Shown piece after piece: positions 7,127 to 15,175 of a stretch of 64,000 nt of DNA. The stretch lies in assembly GCA_965249005.1 (NCBI GenBank), contig CBDFLD010000014.1:186001-250000 (forward strand), read 5' to 3'. Both the position numbers and the translations under genes were made by a program. The notes below the pieces were generated by a model that worked only from the letters and a program-made list of their open reading frames with translations, searched no databases and was not told the origin of the DNA. The stretch's first letter is position 1; each line of letters begins with the position of its first letter. The stretch comes from CBDFLD01 sp965249005 (GTDB lineage: Bacteria; Acidobacteriota; UBA6911).

Positions 7127-9226
7127 TCACGGAATCATGGGCACGAAGTCCCGGGTACCGTTGGGGTGCTCTTGAGAATCCAATTCCGCGGCTTGTTCAA
7201 GAGTGACCTCTCGGCCATTCCAGAACGTGCAATCCTCGTCCCCGTAACCCAGACGGTCGTCAAAGACCAGCACACGGGTGACGACCCCGCTTTCCTTGTA
7301 GGCGCGAAGCACCGAGATGCGCTGGGCATGCTTGGTCTCGGTCCGGGCGATGACTTTGGCCCGGGTTGCCGCGTCCCGATAGCGTCCCGCCGGGATCCTG
7401 TCTCTGATTCGCCGCACCAGTTGCGGGATCCCTTCGCCAGCAGCGCGTCCTTCCGCAAGCTCCCGAAACAACCGATCCCGCGTTTGCTTGCGAAGGTCGA
7501 TCAGCCCCATGCGCGTCCCGCCTGTGGCCACAATCTCCCGCGCCACCGGGTCGGGCATTCCGATCTGAAGTTCCAAAATGGCTTCGACCCCGGCGAAGGT
7601 CTCCTGCGCCACCCGCAAGTGGTGGCGTCCGCCTTTCTCCTGCAGCTTCCGCTGGGCCAAGGCTATCGCAAGAGCCATCTCGTCCAGGATTTGCTGACCC
7701 TCGACCTCATCCTCCACTTCCTTGACCGATCCGGGGTGGGCCGACTTGAGTACTTCCCGCGCTATCTGGGCCGCTTCCTTGCCCAGACCGTCGAAGAACT
7801 GCTCCAGCTCTTGCTGAAACCGGGCTGAGAGGGCCGTGTAATTCCTCTCGTTCATCTCGACGACCCGCCGTTGCATCGCGTTCGGTCGGCGGCGAGGTGG
7901 AGCGTCCCCCGTGGGCAGCAAAGGGTCGGGATCGGCGGCAATCTTGCCATGGATACGCTGATGTCCGTTCACCAGCTGCTTGGGACGCGGCTGGCCCGCC
8001 GGAACCTCAACCATGGCGATGGGACGAAGGTAGATCCGGTCCGCATCGGTCACCTCCAGGCCTTTTTTCTCCCGCGCCTCGGCCACTTGCATGTAGCCGC
8101 CCTGAACTGCCGTAGTCAGCCGCTCGTTCAACTCGTTCTCGGATTCCTTCAGGGCCTCCACCTCCGAGCGGTCAAACACCACCCGGAACCGCTCCGGGCT
8201 CTCTTCGAAATCGGGAAGAAGATACCGCTCGATCGTTTCGGCAAAAAACCGCTGCGTCGGGATCAGGTTGCCTTCCCAGGCCAGACGCTTGAGGGATTGC
8301 ATCGTGGCCCCCACCTTGGTCTGTTGCAAACCTGTGCCGAATCCCACCACCGCAGCCGGGATATTGATGGCCGAGCACACCCGCTCCTCCGAAAGATTGC
8401 GGATCGAGGTCATGTCAAACGACTCCGGCGAGAAGCTCAGCGTGTCCACGTGGATCGGTTCAGAGAGCACCATCGGCTCGCCTCGCCGGTCGCCCGTGAA
8501 GTTCCGTCCGAGAAACTTCTTCATCTCCTCCACCGTTTCCTTGCTTGTCGTGACCCCTTTCTCTTTCGGACTGACGATGAATCCGATCAGACCTTGGTTT
8601 CGCAGCACCGAGGCCGTGAAGTTGGACGCCTCATCATCGGTGAAGATCTCCCGCATGATCGGGTAAAGAGGGGACATCCCCAACCGGGAATTGTGCGGGT
8701 CCAGCCCGTTGCGAAAATGAAGCACGTCCTCGGTCTCGATTCGCTCTCCAAACCCCCGGGGCCGATACTCGTAGTGCGAGATAAAGACGCCTCCATCCTC
8801 AGGCCACTTGGGGCGAATCATCCAATGAGGCACGTACCACAACTGAATCGGCTTTTGCTGGGCGTTGCGGACCTTGATCCAGTAGGCGTTGCCGGCCAGC
8901 CACCAGGATTGCAGCGTAGCCTGCCAGAGCGTGTTTCCACTGTAAAAATCATTGGGCCGGCCGATCAGTTGCGTCAGCTCATGCTGGGAATCCGCCTCGA
9001 ATCCTTCCCGCGTTTCTTTTTGGATCTCCAGCGGCGCTTCGGGAAAGGTGCGGGCCACCCAATTGATGGGCGACATGACTACGTTGGACCCATAGCCACT
9101 CCCCACCTCCCGCTGGTAATTGAAGCGAGTCCGGGGCAGATTCGCGGAAAAGAGCCCAGACGGCTCCAGATCCAACGAGAGTGGGTGCCGTATTTGCCCC
9201 AACGCCTTCCTCATCCATTCCAACAT
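7127..9226 (-). CDS. Phage portal protein fused to MuF-type head morphogenesis domain
   Basis: A 699-residue protein joining two functions. Residues about 20-400 match HK97-type portals ('VMSPINWVARTFPEAPLEI', 'YHxxxFPEDG' region, 'VGFGTGLQQTKVGA' near residue 300). The C-terminal part (about 545-699) has the MuF/SPP1 gp7 pattern: 'ARTETKHAQ' and then 'DDRLGYGDEDCTFWNGR' near residues 653-669. The portal forms the dodecameric DNA gate; MuF proteins are minor head proteins packaged with DNA. Residues 400-545 form a basic, helical linker. The stop lies one base from the terminase stop-to-start boundary, showing tight coupling. Confidence 0.9.
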   Translation of the reverse strand: MLEWMRKALGQIRHPLSLDLEPSGLFSANLPRTRFNYQREVGSGYGSNVVMSPINWVARTFPEAPLEIQKETREGFEADSQHELTQLIGRPNDFYSGNTLWQATLQSWWLAGNAYWIKVRNAQQKPIQLWYVPHWMIRPKWPEDGGVFISHYEYRPRGFGERIETEDVLHFRNGLDPHNSRLGMSPLYPIMREIFTDDEASNFTASVLRNQGLIGFIVSPKEKGVTTSKETVEEMKKFLGRNFTGDRRGEPMVLSEPIHVDTLSFSPESFDMTSIRNLSEERVCSAINIPAAVVGFGTGLQQTKVGATMQSLKRLAWEGNLIPTQRFFAETIERYLLPDFEESPERFRVVFDRSEVEALKESENELNERLTTAVQGGYMQVAEAREKKGLEVTDADRIYLRPIAMVEVPAGQPRPKQLVNGHQRIHGKIAADPDPLLPTGDAPPRRRPNAMQRRVVEMNERNYTALSARFQQELEQFFDGLGKEAAQIAREVLKSAHPGSVKEVEDEVEGQQILDEMALAIALAQRKLQEKGGRHHLRVAQETFAGVEAILELQIGMPDPVAREIVATGGTRMGLIDLRKQTRDRLFRELAEGRAAGEGIPQLVRRIRDRIPAGRYRDAATRAKVIARTETKHAQRISVLRAYKESGVVTRVLVFDDRLGYGDEDCTFWNGREVTLEQAAELDSQEHPNGTRDFVPMIP

Positions 9227-9227
9227 C

Positions 9228-10451
9228 TCAGAGCAGCCTCAAGGTGTACACCGGCTGCCTCAGCTTGTGGTAAGCCAGCGCCAGGGCACACACGCAATCG
9301 TCATGCTGGCCCTCGGGGGCCGAGTAGCGCACGCCCGAGCGGCTGTAGGCGTACTCGAAGGCTTCCAGCTCCAGCCGGATCACGCCTTCCGGGTAACGCA
9401 CTTCCGCCTTCTGGATGCCTGCGGCCAGTCCCTCCATCAGCTTCTGTTTCGAGGTCGACGTAAAGTGGTACCCCTCGAAGTTGGAGCCGCCTTCCCGCTG
9501 CAGCCGTTCCACGATAGGATCTCCCACGCCGGTCGAGTCCACCAGGGCGGGCGTGCCTTTCGTTTCTTGCAGGATCGCCTCGAAGGTCTCCTGCCAGGGT
9601 TTCTGAAAGCGATGGAACCGGCACACCGAGCCGTCTTGGGTCAGCCCAATCCCCACGGTCCAGTCCTGGCTTTTGGCCAAATCCCAGCCCCAGGCCACCG
9701 GATCTTGATTTGGCATCTCTTCCTGCACACAGTTTTGAATGGCATCGATCCCAAAGGGGTTGCCCTCATCATCGGTGGCCTCAGCCAAGTAGAGTTCCCG
9801 AAACACGGAATCGGGCAGCTGGCGCTTGGCGTCCTCGATCTCACTTTGAACCAGCACCCCCGCTTCAATCGCGTCGTGGGCCGTGATCCGGTGATAGGCC
9901 ATGTCCGCCTCGCCCGTCTCCGCTCGTCTTGCCAGCCGGTAAAACCAGTTCTTGCGCCCCCTGACGTTTCCGATGCAACGCACCGGTCCTCTTGTTGCTG
10001 TCAGCGTGGATCTGACCGCATGCCAGGCTTCTTCCCGCATGCGGCTGGCCTCGTCCAGCACGGCGGCGTACACGTCCTCCCCGTACAGGTTGTCCGGCTT
10101 CTCGCCTGACTTAAACCCGATCGTCGCCCCGTTGGGAAGGGCAATCGATAGCTCCGTGTCGTTCGGGCGCTGCACGTCGATTGACATGGATCTGCACAAA
10201 CGCCTGTAGGCAATCTTGGCCTGAGGGTAGACCGGAGCCACCCACCAGTAGTGGCGACCTGGACGGCCCTTGGACCAGGCCTGCTCTGCCAGCCAGGCAA
10301 TGCAGCCGTGAGTCTTTCCCGATTTGGTAGAAGCCTCGACGATGCCATAGCGAGCCGTGTGAAAGATGGCCTCCCGTTGCTTGGCGTACAGTGGGGGCCT
10401 CTTGAATGTGTAATGAATCGTCTTTGCATCGATGCCGACTGCCATGCTCAT
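9228..10451 (-). CDS. Terminase large subunit
   Basis: A 407-residue packaging motor. The ATPase part contains a Walker A-like 'EASTKSGKTHG' (residues about 39-49) and a Walker B 'VYAAVLDEASRM' near residue 130. The nuclease part contains 'GWDLAKSQDWTVGIGL' near residue 265 and a late 'HDDCVCALALA' near residue 385, which supply acidic residues of the RNase H-like fold. It cuts concatemeric DNA and pumps it through the portal. Its ATG overlaps the small subunit stop (ATGA). Confidence 0.93.
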   Translation of the reverse strand: MSMAVGIDAKTIHYTFKRPPLYAKQREAIFHTARYGIVEASTKSGKTHGCIAWLAEQAWSKGRPGRHYWWVAPVYPQAKIAYRRLCRSMSIDVQRPNDTELSIALPNGATIGFKSGEKPDNLYGEDVYAAVLDEASRMREEAWHAVRSTLTATRGPVRCIGNVRGRKNWFYRLARRAETGEADMAYHRITAHDAIEAGVLVQSEIEDAKRQLPDSVFRELYLAEATDDEGNPFGIDAIQNCVQEEMPNQDPVAWGWDLAKSQDWTVGIGLTQDGSVCRFHRFQKPWQETFEAILQETKGTPALVDSTGVGDPIVERLQREGGSNFEGYHFTSTSKQKLMEGLAAGIQKAEVRYPEGVIRLELEAFEYAYSRSGVRYSAPEGQHDDCVCALALAYHKLRQPVYTLRLL

Positions 10452-10831
10452 CAGCGGTTGAGATTCTCCTTGCTCTCCCCCAGATCAAGAGTCACCACCA
10501 CTGGGCCTCCGTCTTTCCCGTGATGCTCCAGTGCCATGCGATCTCCGTAGACTTGAGGCCTGCGTCGGCTCAGGAACCAGCGGGCGGTTTGCATGTCTCC
10601 GTCCAGCGCCGCCTTGGTAACAGCCAGCTCAATGCCGTCTATGGCCTCTTCGATAGCAGCGTCCCACTGGGCACGGAACAAATCGTCCTTGTCCCGTCGT
10701 TGGTAGACCGTGGAGCGTCCTACTCCTGCGTCCTTGCAGGCTTGGCTAACGTTGGCGAATTCTGACAACGACTCTAACAATCGGGACTCCCATTTTCGGA
10801 CGCGAGTCCCTTTACGCGCGCGCGTAGGCAT
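10451..10831 (-). CDS. Terminase small subunit
   Basis: A 126-residue protein starting MPTRARKGTR. Residues 16-50 contain a helix-turn-helix ('SEFANVSQACKDAGVGRSTV'), the DNA-recognition part of small terminases that binds pac or cos. It ends in a disordered acidic tail. The start at 10831 is preferred over a longer in-frame reading to 10969 that overlaps the next gene and has no domain content. The stop overlaps the large subunit start. Confidence 0.85.
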   Translation of the reverse strand: MPTRARKGTRVRKWESRLLESLSEFANVSQACKDAGVGRSTVYQRRDKDDLFRAQWDAAIEEAIDGIELAVTKAALDGDMQTARWFLSRRRPQVYGDRMALEHHGKDGGPVVVTLDLGESKENLNR

Positions 10832-10926
10832 TGTCCTACTTGTGCAGCCGTTTCCTCTCATTTGTGCTTGGTCTCTGGCGGCGAGAGCGCCCGGTCCCCG
10901 AACCACCATAGCGCCGCCGTCGAGGC

Positions 10927-11655
10927 TCACCACGTGATCGCCAGCCCCACGGCAAAACCAGGGGCCCACGTTCCGCTGAACCCTCGTACTGCGCCAACCA
11001 TAAACGCTGGCCTGAGGCGGAGCCGGCGGCCCGAGAGTTGCTTTATTCGTCCCTCGGCTGCTTCATATCGGCGTTCTGACAATTCCAAGTTATGGGCCAA
11101 GGAGAAGTTTTCAGAACGCAGAGCGTCGATCATAGCCTTCTGATCCAAAATGGCGCTGGCCTGAAAATCAGTCACCTTGCGCAACTCGGTGATTTCCTCA
11201 TGCAGCGCTTCGGTTAGCGCTTCGCTTGCCTGCTCTGCCGCGCGAAGCTCTGCGGACAAATCAAGGCCCGCGTCTTCGATGGACTCTTCCAGAACCCGTT
11301 GGGCCTCGCTTGCGGCCTCTTCGGCGGCCCGAGCCTGCTCATGAAGGTCCTGGACCCTCTTCTCAGACTGCTCCCGCTCGACTTCGAGGCGTCGAGAGGT
11401 TTCTTTCAGACGTCGAGCAACCTTTTCCCTGTCCTTTTGGACCTTCGACAAATCCCGTCGCGCCCGCTCCTGTTGCTTCTTGAGTTGCTCTTGCAGGGCT
11501 TCATACCGCTGCGCGGCTTGCTTTGCCTGCCTGTCCGAGATCCGGGAGACCAGGTCAGCCAAGGCTGCCGGAGAGAGCAGGGAGGGAGCGGCAACCCAGT
11601 AGCCGAGCCCGAACCCCAGGGCGGAGGCGGCGATCAGGACGGCGGCCAGTCTCAT
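10927..11655 (-). CDS. Membrane-anchored coiled-coil phage protein (spanin-like)
   Basis: A 242-residue protein with one N-terminal membrane helix (about residues 4-24, MRLAAVLIAASALGFGLGYW) followed by a coiled coil of about 160 residues with dense Glu/Arg/Gln heptads, and a short basic Gly/Phe-rich end. The layout is that of an inner-membrane spanin, which links inner and outer membrane in the last step of lysis, but it is longer than usual and I cannot find an outer-membrane lipoprotein partner. The ATG at 11655 is preferred because a start at 11697 would lie within the higBA promoter. Confidence 0.55.
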   Translation of the reverse strand: MRLAAVLIAASALGFGLGYWVAAPSLLSPAALADLVSRISDRQAKQAAQRYEALQEQLKKQQERARRDLSKVQKDREKVARRLKETSRRLEVEREQSEKRVQDLHEQARAAEEAASEAQRVLEESIEDAGLDLSAELRAAEQASEALTEALHEEITELRKVTDFQASAILDQKAMIDALRSENFSLAHNLELSERRYEAAEGRIKQLSGRRLRLRPAFMVGAVRGFSGTWAPGFAVGLAITW

Positions 11656-11669
11656 GCCGCTCCACCTGC

Positions 11670-11698
11670 TTGACAATCTGTCTCTCTTTGGATACAAT
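11670..11698 (+). promoter_or_regulatory. Sigma70 promoter of higBA
   Basis: TTGACA at 11670-11675 and TACAAT at 11693-11698 are separated by exactly 17 bases, close to the perfect sigma70 consensus. The expected transcription start, about 7 bases past the -10 box, falls at about 11704-11706, where the toxin ATG lies. The toxin message would then have almost no leader. The -10 box overlaps another ATG at 11697, which therefore cannot be the start used from this promoter. Confidence 0.75.
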
Positions 11699-11705
11699 GC
11701 CTAGT

Positions 11706-11999
11706 ATGAACTACGCGGTTGTTAAGAGCGATACCTTTCGCCGCTGGCTGAATAGGCTGCGTGACAAACAGGCCCAGGCGAGAATCGCCGTTCGCATTGA
11801 CCGCGTCGAGGATGGCAACTTCGGGGACCACAAAGCGGTCGGCGGTGGGGTCAGCGAACTGCGGATCGATGTGGGCAAGGGATACCGCATATACTACACG
11901 ATCCGAAACAACACCGTGGTAATCCTGTTGTGTGGCGGCGACAAGTCGAGCCAGCAACAAGACATACAACGTGCCCAGAAAATGACGGGCGAACTGTAA
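11706..11999 (+). CDS. higB: HigB/RelE-family toxin of a type II toxin-antitoxin pair
   Basis: A 97-residue basic protein of the RelE/ParE superfamily, subgroup of 'addiction module killer' proteins. The C-terminal 'ELRIDVGKGYRIYYTIRNN' and 'VVILLCGGDKSSQQQDI' stretches are hallmark sequences of that subgroup. Members cut mRNA on the ribosome. It is followed 6 bases later by its antitoxin, the toxin-first order of higBA. It runs opposite to the phage late genes, as expected for a lysogenically expressed cargo module. A close-to-consensus promoter lies directly upstream. Confidence 0.9.
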   Translation: MNYAVVKSDTFRRWLNRLRDKQAQARIAVRIDRVEDGNFGDHKAVGGGVSELRIDVGKGYRIYYTIRNNTVVILLCGGDKSSQQQDIQRAQKMTGEL

Positions 12000-12005
12000 G
12001 GAGGC

Positions 12006-12329
12006 ATGATGAACAAAGAGGCTTATACCCACTGGGACAGTGCCGAGTTTCTCGACGATGACGAGGCGCGCATCGAATACTTGAAAGCGGCACTCGAAGA
12101 AAACGATCCTGAATTTTTCGTCAAAGCTGTTGGCAACGTCGCGCGCGCCTTGGGCATGACCACTATCGCCCAAGAAACTCAATTGGGCCGGACAAGCTTG
12201 TATAAAGCCTTGTCCGGCGAGCGCGATCCACGGATCGGCACTGTGATGAAGGTCCTCGGAGCGCTCGGTGTCCGTCTCACCGTCACGCCAAGAGTGGCCT
12301 CCGAAACGGAATTGGGACCTCATGCGTGA
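12006..12329 (+). CDS. higA: HigA-family antitoxin
   Basis: A 107-residue DNA-binding protein. It contains a helix-turn-helix near residues 48-90 ('ALGMTTIAQETQLGRTSLYK', then 'LSGERDPRIGTVMKVL'), matching the HI1420-type addiction antidote family. It neutralises the toxin and should repress the shared promoter. AGGAGG is about 6-9 bases upstream, and there is a choice of two adjacent ATG codons. The gap to the toxin is 6 bases, so the two form an operon. Confidence 0.9.
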   Translation: MMNKEAYTHWDSAEFLDDDEARIEYLKAALEENDPEFFVKAVGNVARALGMTTIAQETQLGRTSLYKALSGERDPRIGTVMKVLGALGVRLTVTPRVASETELGPHA

Positions 12330-12335
12330 GCCCGA

Positions 12336-12710
12336 ATGAAGGAAGGAAAATTGGAATTCCGTGGAAAACTGAAGGGACTGCTCGAGTTACTGTCCCTGCC
12401 CCCTCTCGACCCGGAGAAATTGAAAGAGGTCACGGCAAGAGAGGAAGTTGAACTACGATGGACCGCCATGTGTGCAAAAGCCACCTTCGGCGTGATCCGC
12501 GTGATCGGTGGCATCATTCTCCTATTCTTGTTCTTCAAATACGACGCGACAGTCATCTATCTCTTCATTGTTACTGTCGTAGCAACGGTATTCATGGTGC
12601 TCGTGCTGAGCTGTTGCACATTGCGATTTATCGCCAAGCCTTCTAACGGGCTCCCCCCTGTAGATGCTAACGACGCTATTAAGCACAAAGACAAAGAGGA
12701 CACCCAATAG
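12336..12710 (+). CDS. Small protein with two membrane helices downstream of higBA
   Basis: A 124-residue ORF beginning six bases after higA. The first 45 residues are amphipathic and charged; two hydrophobic helices follow (about residues 50-68 and 72-95), and the tail is Lys/Asp-rich. No clear ribosome site precedes the ATG, so it might depend on translation of higA. A 76-residue minus-strand ORF (12522-12752) with one hydrophobic helix overlaps it and is the alternative reading. I favour the plus strand, with limited confidence. Confidence 0.45.
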   Translation: MKEGKLEFRGKLKGLLELLSLPPLDPEKLKEVTAREEVELRWTAMCAKATFGVIRVIGGIILLFLFFKYDATVIYLFIVTVVATVFMVLVLSCCTLRFIAKPSNGLPPVDANDAIKHKDKEDTQ

Positions 12711-12815
12711 GGCAATCCCAAACACATCAATTGGCCCACGCTCTTCGCTCATCAGCTATCTGCTCCGGCCCATCTGTTATCCTCCCATCAACAAAGCCCA
12801 ACGGGTTCCTTAGCA

Positions 12816-13397
12816 TCACCTGATCCTCCCCAAGATCTTCTTCGGATAGGCTCGATTCTCCCGGCAGGCCCAACCTGCCCGGATGCAGTGACGCTCGACA
12901 TTGCGCCACCAGCGGGAGGGGTTGCAATTCGGCTTGCGCTTGCACCGGGACTTCTCCCGCGTGATCCATCCTGGGCCACCGTTGTAAGCGGCCCAGGCGA
13001 ATGCCCAGCGGTCACCTGCGGTTAACGACGACCGGTACCTGCTCAGCAACCGCCGCATGTAAACGATCTGGCTTCTGATTGAGCAAGCCGGGTCTGTTTC
13101 CGGCTTGCCGGCGCAGGAGGGGTCCGCGCGGGGCGCGATATCTTGCCAAGTGGCCGGGGTGAACTGGGCCAGGCCAGCCGCGTATTTCGATCTCGCGTCC
13201 GGCTTCCAGGCGGATTCCACCTGAATCTGCGCAGCCAGCTGAGGTGACCAGCGCTTGACTCCGGCGCGCGCGAGCTCGGCCTCAAATACCGGCAGCAAGG
13301 CCGAGTGATGAGCGCCGACGGGACGACACGCAAAGAGACCGATCAGAACGACAGCCTCGATGATGTGGATGACGTTCTTTGTCACGTTGTTGTTCAC
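12816..13397 (-). CDS. Lytic transglycosylase (SLT domain), phage lysin candidate
   Basis: A 193-residue protein starting at a GTG at 13397 with a GGGAGG ribosome site. It begins with a Sec-type signal or signal anchor (about residues 8-28). The SLT-type domain shows 'AAQIQVESAWKPDARSKYAA' with the likely catalytic Glu, followed by 'GLAQFTPATWQDI', and late 'WAAYNGGPG', all standard positions in family 1 lytic transglycosylases. It cleaves the MurNAc-GlcNAc bond in peptidoglycan. It follows holin-like genes with a GTGA overlap, so it is the probable endolysin. Four Cys in the C-terminal 40 residues suggest a disulfide-stabilised periplasmic fold. Confidence 0.85.
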   Translation of the reverse strand: MNNNVTKNVIHIIEAVVLIGLFACRPVGAHHSALLPVFEAELARAGVKRWSPQLAAQIQVESAWKPDARSKYAAGLAQFTPATWQDIAPRADPSCAGKPETDPACSIRSQIVYMRRLLSRYRSSLTAGDRWAFAWAAYNGGPGWITREKSRCKRKPNCNPSRWWRNVERHCIRAGWACRENRAYPKKILGRIR

Positions 13398-13750
13398 GTT
13401 GTTCCTCCCCAGGCAAACCCCAGGATCACCGCCGCGAAAACCATGAACCAGCCCAGGATGACGGCCGCTCGAAGGGTGTCCTCGCCCGTCTTGGTCCAAC
13501 GGCCTTGTCCGAAAAACACTTCCTCGATCTTCAGGAAGGGAAGGAAAACCCGGTCTAGAACCCCAAAGAACAAAACGGCAACCGAGAGCGTCAACAGCTT
13601 GCCACCCAAAGCGTGAGCGACCAGGCCATAGTCCGACGCGGAGAGTCCGAGTGGCGTGACCTCCGACATCCATTGCGCGCTGATTCCGATCAGGCCCGCT
13701 CCCAAAAGAGCCAGGACCATCAATAGCCAAACGCGAGCGAAGTGTTTCAT
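13394..13750 (-). CDS. Holin-like multi-pass membrane protein
   Basis: A 118-residue protein starting MKHFARVWLLMVLAL. Three hydrophobic segments are visible (about residues 7-24, 47-64 and 95-114) separated by short polar loops. It sits directly before the lytic transglycosylase with a stop/start overlap, the expected location of a holin or a membrane partner of lysis. Its 5' half lies in the first copy of a perfect 260-bp tandem duplication, so a second, truncated version follows upstream. Confidence 0.6.
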   Translation of the reverse strand: MKHFARVWLLMVLALLGAGLIGISAQWMSEVTPLGLSASDYGLVAHALGGKLLTLSVAVLFFGVLDRVFLPFLKIEEVFFGQGRWTKTGEDTLRAAVILGWFMVFAAVILGFAWGGTT

Positions 13751-14074
13751 TTCAAATCCCCCAGGAGGTCCAGGATAATGAGCGCTGCCGCCGAAAGCAT
13801 GAAGACCCCCGCCACTAGAACCCCAAAGAACAAAACGGCAACCGAGAGCGTCAACAGCTTGCCACCCAAAGCGTGAGCGACCAGGCCATAGTCCGACGCG
13901 GAGAGTCCGAGTGGCGTGACCTCCGACATCCATTGCGCGCTGATTCCGATCAGGCCCGCTCCCAAAAGAGCCAGGACCATCAATAGCCAAACGCGAGCGA
14001 AGTGTTTCATTTCAAATCCCCCAGGAGGTCCAGGATAATGAGCGCTGCCGCCGAAAGCATGAAGACCCCCGCCA
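13555..14074. repeat. Perfect 260-bp tandem duplication
   Basis: Bases 13555-13814 are repeated exactly at 13815-14074; I found no mismatch on reading both copies. Each unit holds the 5' part of the holin-like gene and the 3' end of the small membrane gene upstream of it. The junctions share no flanking homology (the base before copy 1 is t and before copy 2 is a; the bases after are c and a). The duplication creates one extra hybrid gene and leaves both parent genes intact. Confidence 0.9.
13747..14010 (-). CDS. Hybrid membrane ORF made by the tandem duplication
   Basis: An 87-residue ORF. Its first 65 residues are identical to the holin-like protein (MKHFARVWLLM...), and its last about 22 residues (AGVFMLSAAALIILDLLG) are identical to the end of the small membrane protein at 14007-14201. 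It exists only because the 260-bp unit was duplicated. It could be translated, since the start overlaps the upstream stop (ATGA), but is best seen as a by-product. Confidence 0.5.
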   Translation of the reverse strand: MKHFARVWLLMVLALLGAGLIGISAQWMSEVTPLGLSASDYGLVAHALGGKLLTLSVAVLFFGVLVAGVFMLSAAALIILDLLGDLK

Positions 14075-14201
14075 AAAGATCGGCCCAGAATCCGCCAAAG
14101 ACGACTCCCACGGCAAGGAAAGCGAGCGCGAAGGCCGCAAGCAGACGAATAACTTTCGAGACCAGCCAACCCCGGACGCGAGAGTAAATCCAGGACCGCA
14201 T
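14007..14201 (-). CDS. Small two-TM membrane protein of the lysis region
   Basis: A 64-residue protein starting MRSWIYSRVRGW, a basic amphipathic start followed by two hydrophobic helices (about residues 18-36 and 39-60). Its ATG overlaps the stop of the preceding gene by one base (TAATG). Small size, two helices and a location in a lysis cassette are compatible with a class II holin, but no sequence motif proves this. Confidence 0.5.
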   Translation of the reverse strand: MRSWIYSRVRGWLVSKVIRLLAAFALAFLAVGVVFGGFWADLLAGVFMLSAAALIILDLLGDLK

Positions 14202-14467
14202 TACCTCCTCCTCCCTTCGATCTTGCCCTCCAGGGCCTGCAACCGGAGGGTGATTTCCTGTTGCATGAGGTCGCGCTGACGCGAGGCTTCGACCATCTCC
14301 GCGTGAAGATTCTTCAAAGTTGCCGTTACCTCTCTCAAAGTCGCCGTCACGTCGCCAAGAGTCCTGCTGACCTGGGAGCAGTACTTCGTCACCGCCGCCA
14401 AGCATCCTCCCAGGGCAATCATCAGCGTCAGGACGGTCAGGATGTTAATGTGTGAAAGCTCAAACAT
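14201..14467 (-). CDS. Membrane-anchored coiled-coil phage protein
   Basis: An 88-residue protein beginning MFELSHINILTVLTL, with one N-terminal membrane helix (about residues 6-24) and a heptad-rich C-terminus from residue 35 onward ('TATLREVTATLKNLHAEM'). Such proteins are often found beside holins and spanins. An in-frame start 15 bases upstream is also possible. No family was recognised. Confidence 0.5.
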   Translation of the reverse strand: MFELSHINILTVLTLMIALGGCLAAVTKYCSQVSRTLGDVTATLREVTATLKNLHAEMVEASRQRDLMQQEITLRLQALEGKIEGRRR

Positions 14468-14582
14468 CTCGCAACGTCCCAATCACCCTTGCGTCACGTT
14501 GCCCTCACCCGTAGACCCTCGCCCCCATTGCCCCATGGTGACGAGCTCTTTGAGAATGTAATCAGTCATTGAGCAGACCGGC

Positions 14583-14810
14583 TCATCCCACCTTCCTTCG
14601 GTCTCCGACGGGACGCCGCTGCATCACCACCGGCCCGCCGGATCCGGACTGCGCGATCCTCAATTCGTAAAGGCCGCACCCCACCATTACGATCCGCCGG
14701 TCCGTGACGCGGACGGCATGACCGCCGTCGATCAGGCGCTTGACAAGGCTCTGCGACCGCGTTCGACGGATCTGCCCGTCGCGCTGGACGATCTCGACTG
14801 GTTTAGACAC
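14583..14810 (-). CDS. Small hypothetical phage protein
   Basis: A 75-residue basic protein read from a GTG at 14810. It contains 'RRTRSQSLVKRLIDGGHAVR' and 'IVMVGCGLYELRIAQSG', which look like a folded small beta-alpha domain. A longer in-frame reading extends to 14957, but its first 50 residues have unlikely composition. No family was recognised. Confidence 0.45.
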   Translation of the reverse strand: MSKPVEIVQRDGQIRRTRSQSLVKRLIDGGHAVRVTDRRIVMVGCGLYELRIAQSGSGGPVVMQRRPVGDRRKVG

Positions 14811-14957
14811 ACTGGTAGTGTTTAAGCCTTTGGAAAGGACCCGCGATAAAGGCCGGGTGGCGCCTGTTAATATTAGGCCGCGCTTGTTTGGAAGACACAA
14901 CCGCGGCCAGAATGACCACGGTACGGTTGCCGGTGGGTCAGTAAGAGAATGCCACAA

Positions 14958-15137
14958 TCAGGCGACAGGATTCAAGTCAAGTTTCTCATCCCTGTACTCT
15001 CGCTGAATGGTGCGGATGCGATCTTGTGGGCAACAATTCAAGATGATCCGCTTGATATTAGATAACTTACCCTCATTCCTCATCGCCTGAATCTCCTTGG
15101 CCGCTGCCAGGATGTCCGGGTCAAAGCTCTGCTTCAC
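14958..15137 (-). CDS. Short phage ORF, 59 residues
   Basis: Read from a GTG at 15137 with GGAG eight bases upstream, ending at TGA 14960-14958. The protein starts (M)KQSFDPDILAAAKEIQAM and ends LDLNPVA; it has 'NCCPQDRIRTIQREY' in the middle. The composition is that of a soluble helical protein. It was recovered by direct translation because it is short. It fills an otherwise empty stretch of the operon. Confidence 0.55.
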   Translation of the reverse strand: MKQSFDPDILAAAKEIQAMRNEGKLSNIKRIILNCCPQDRIRTIQREYRDEKLDLNPVA

Positions 15138-15175
15138 TCTTTTACTCCTGCAATCGATTATACCAGAGTGAGTTT

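Noticed and set aside
7871..9463. 530-codon plus-strand ORF
   Set aside because: It is the antisense shadow of the portal gene; composition is His/Arg/Leu-rich and there is no domain or ribosome site.
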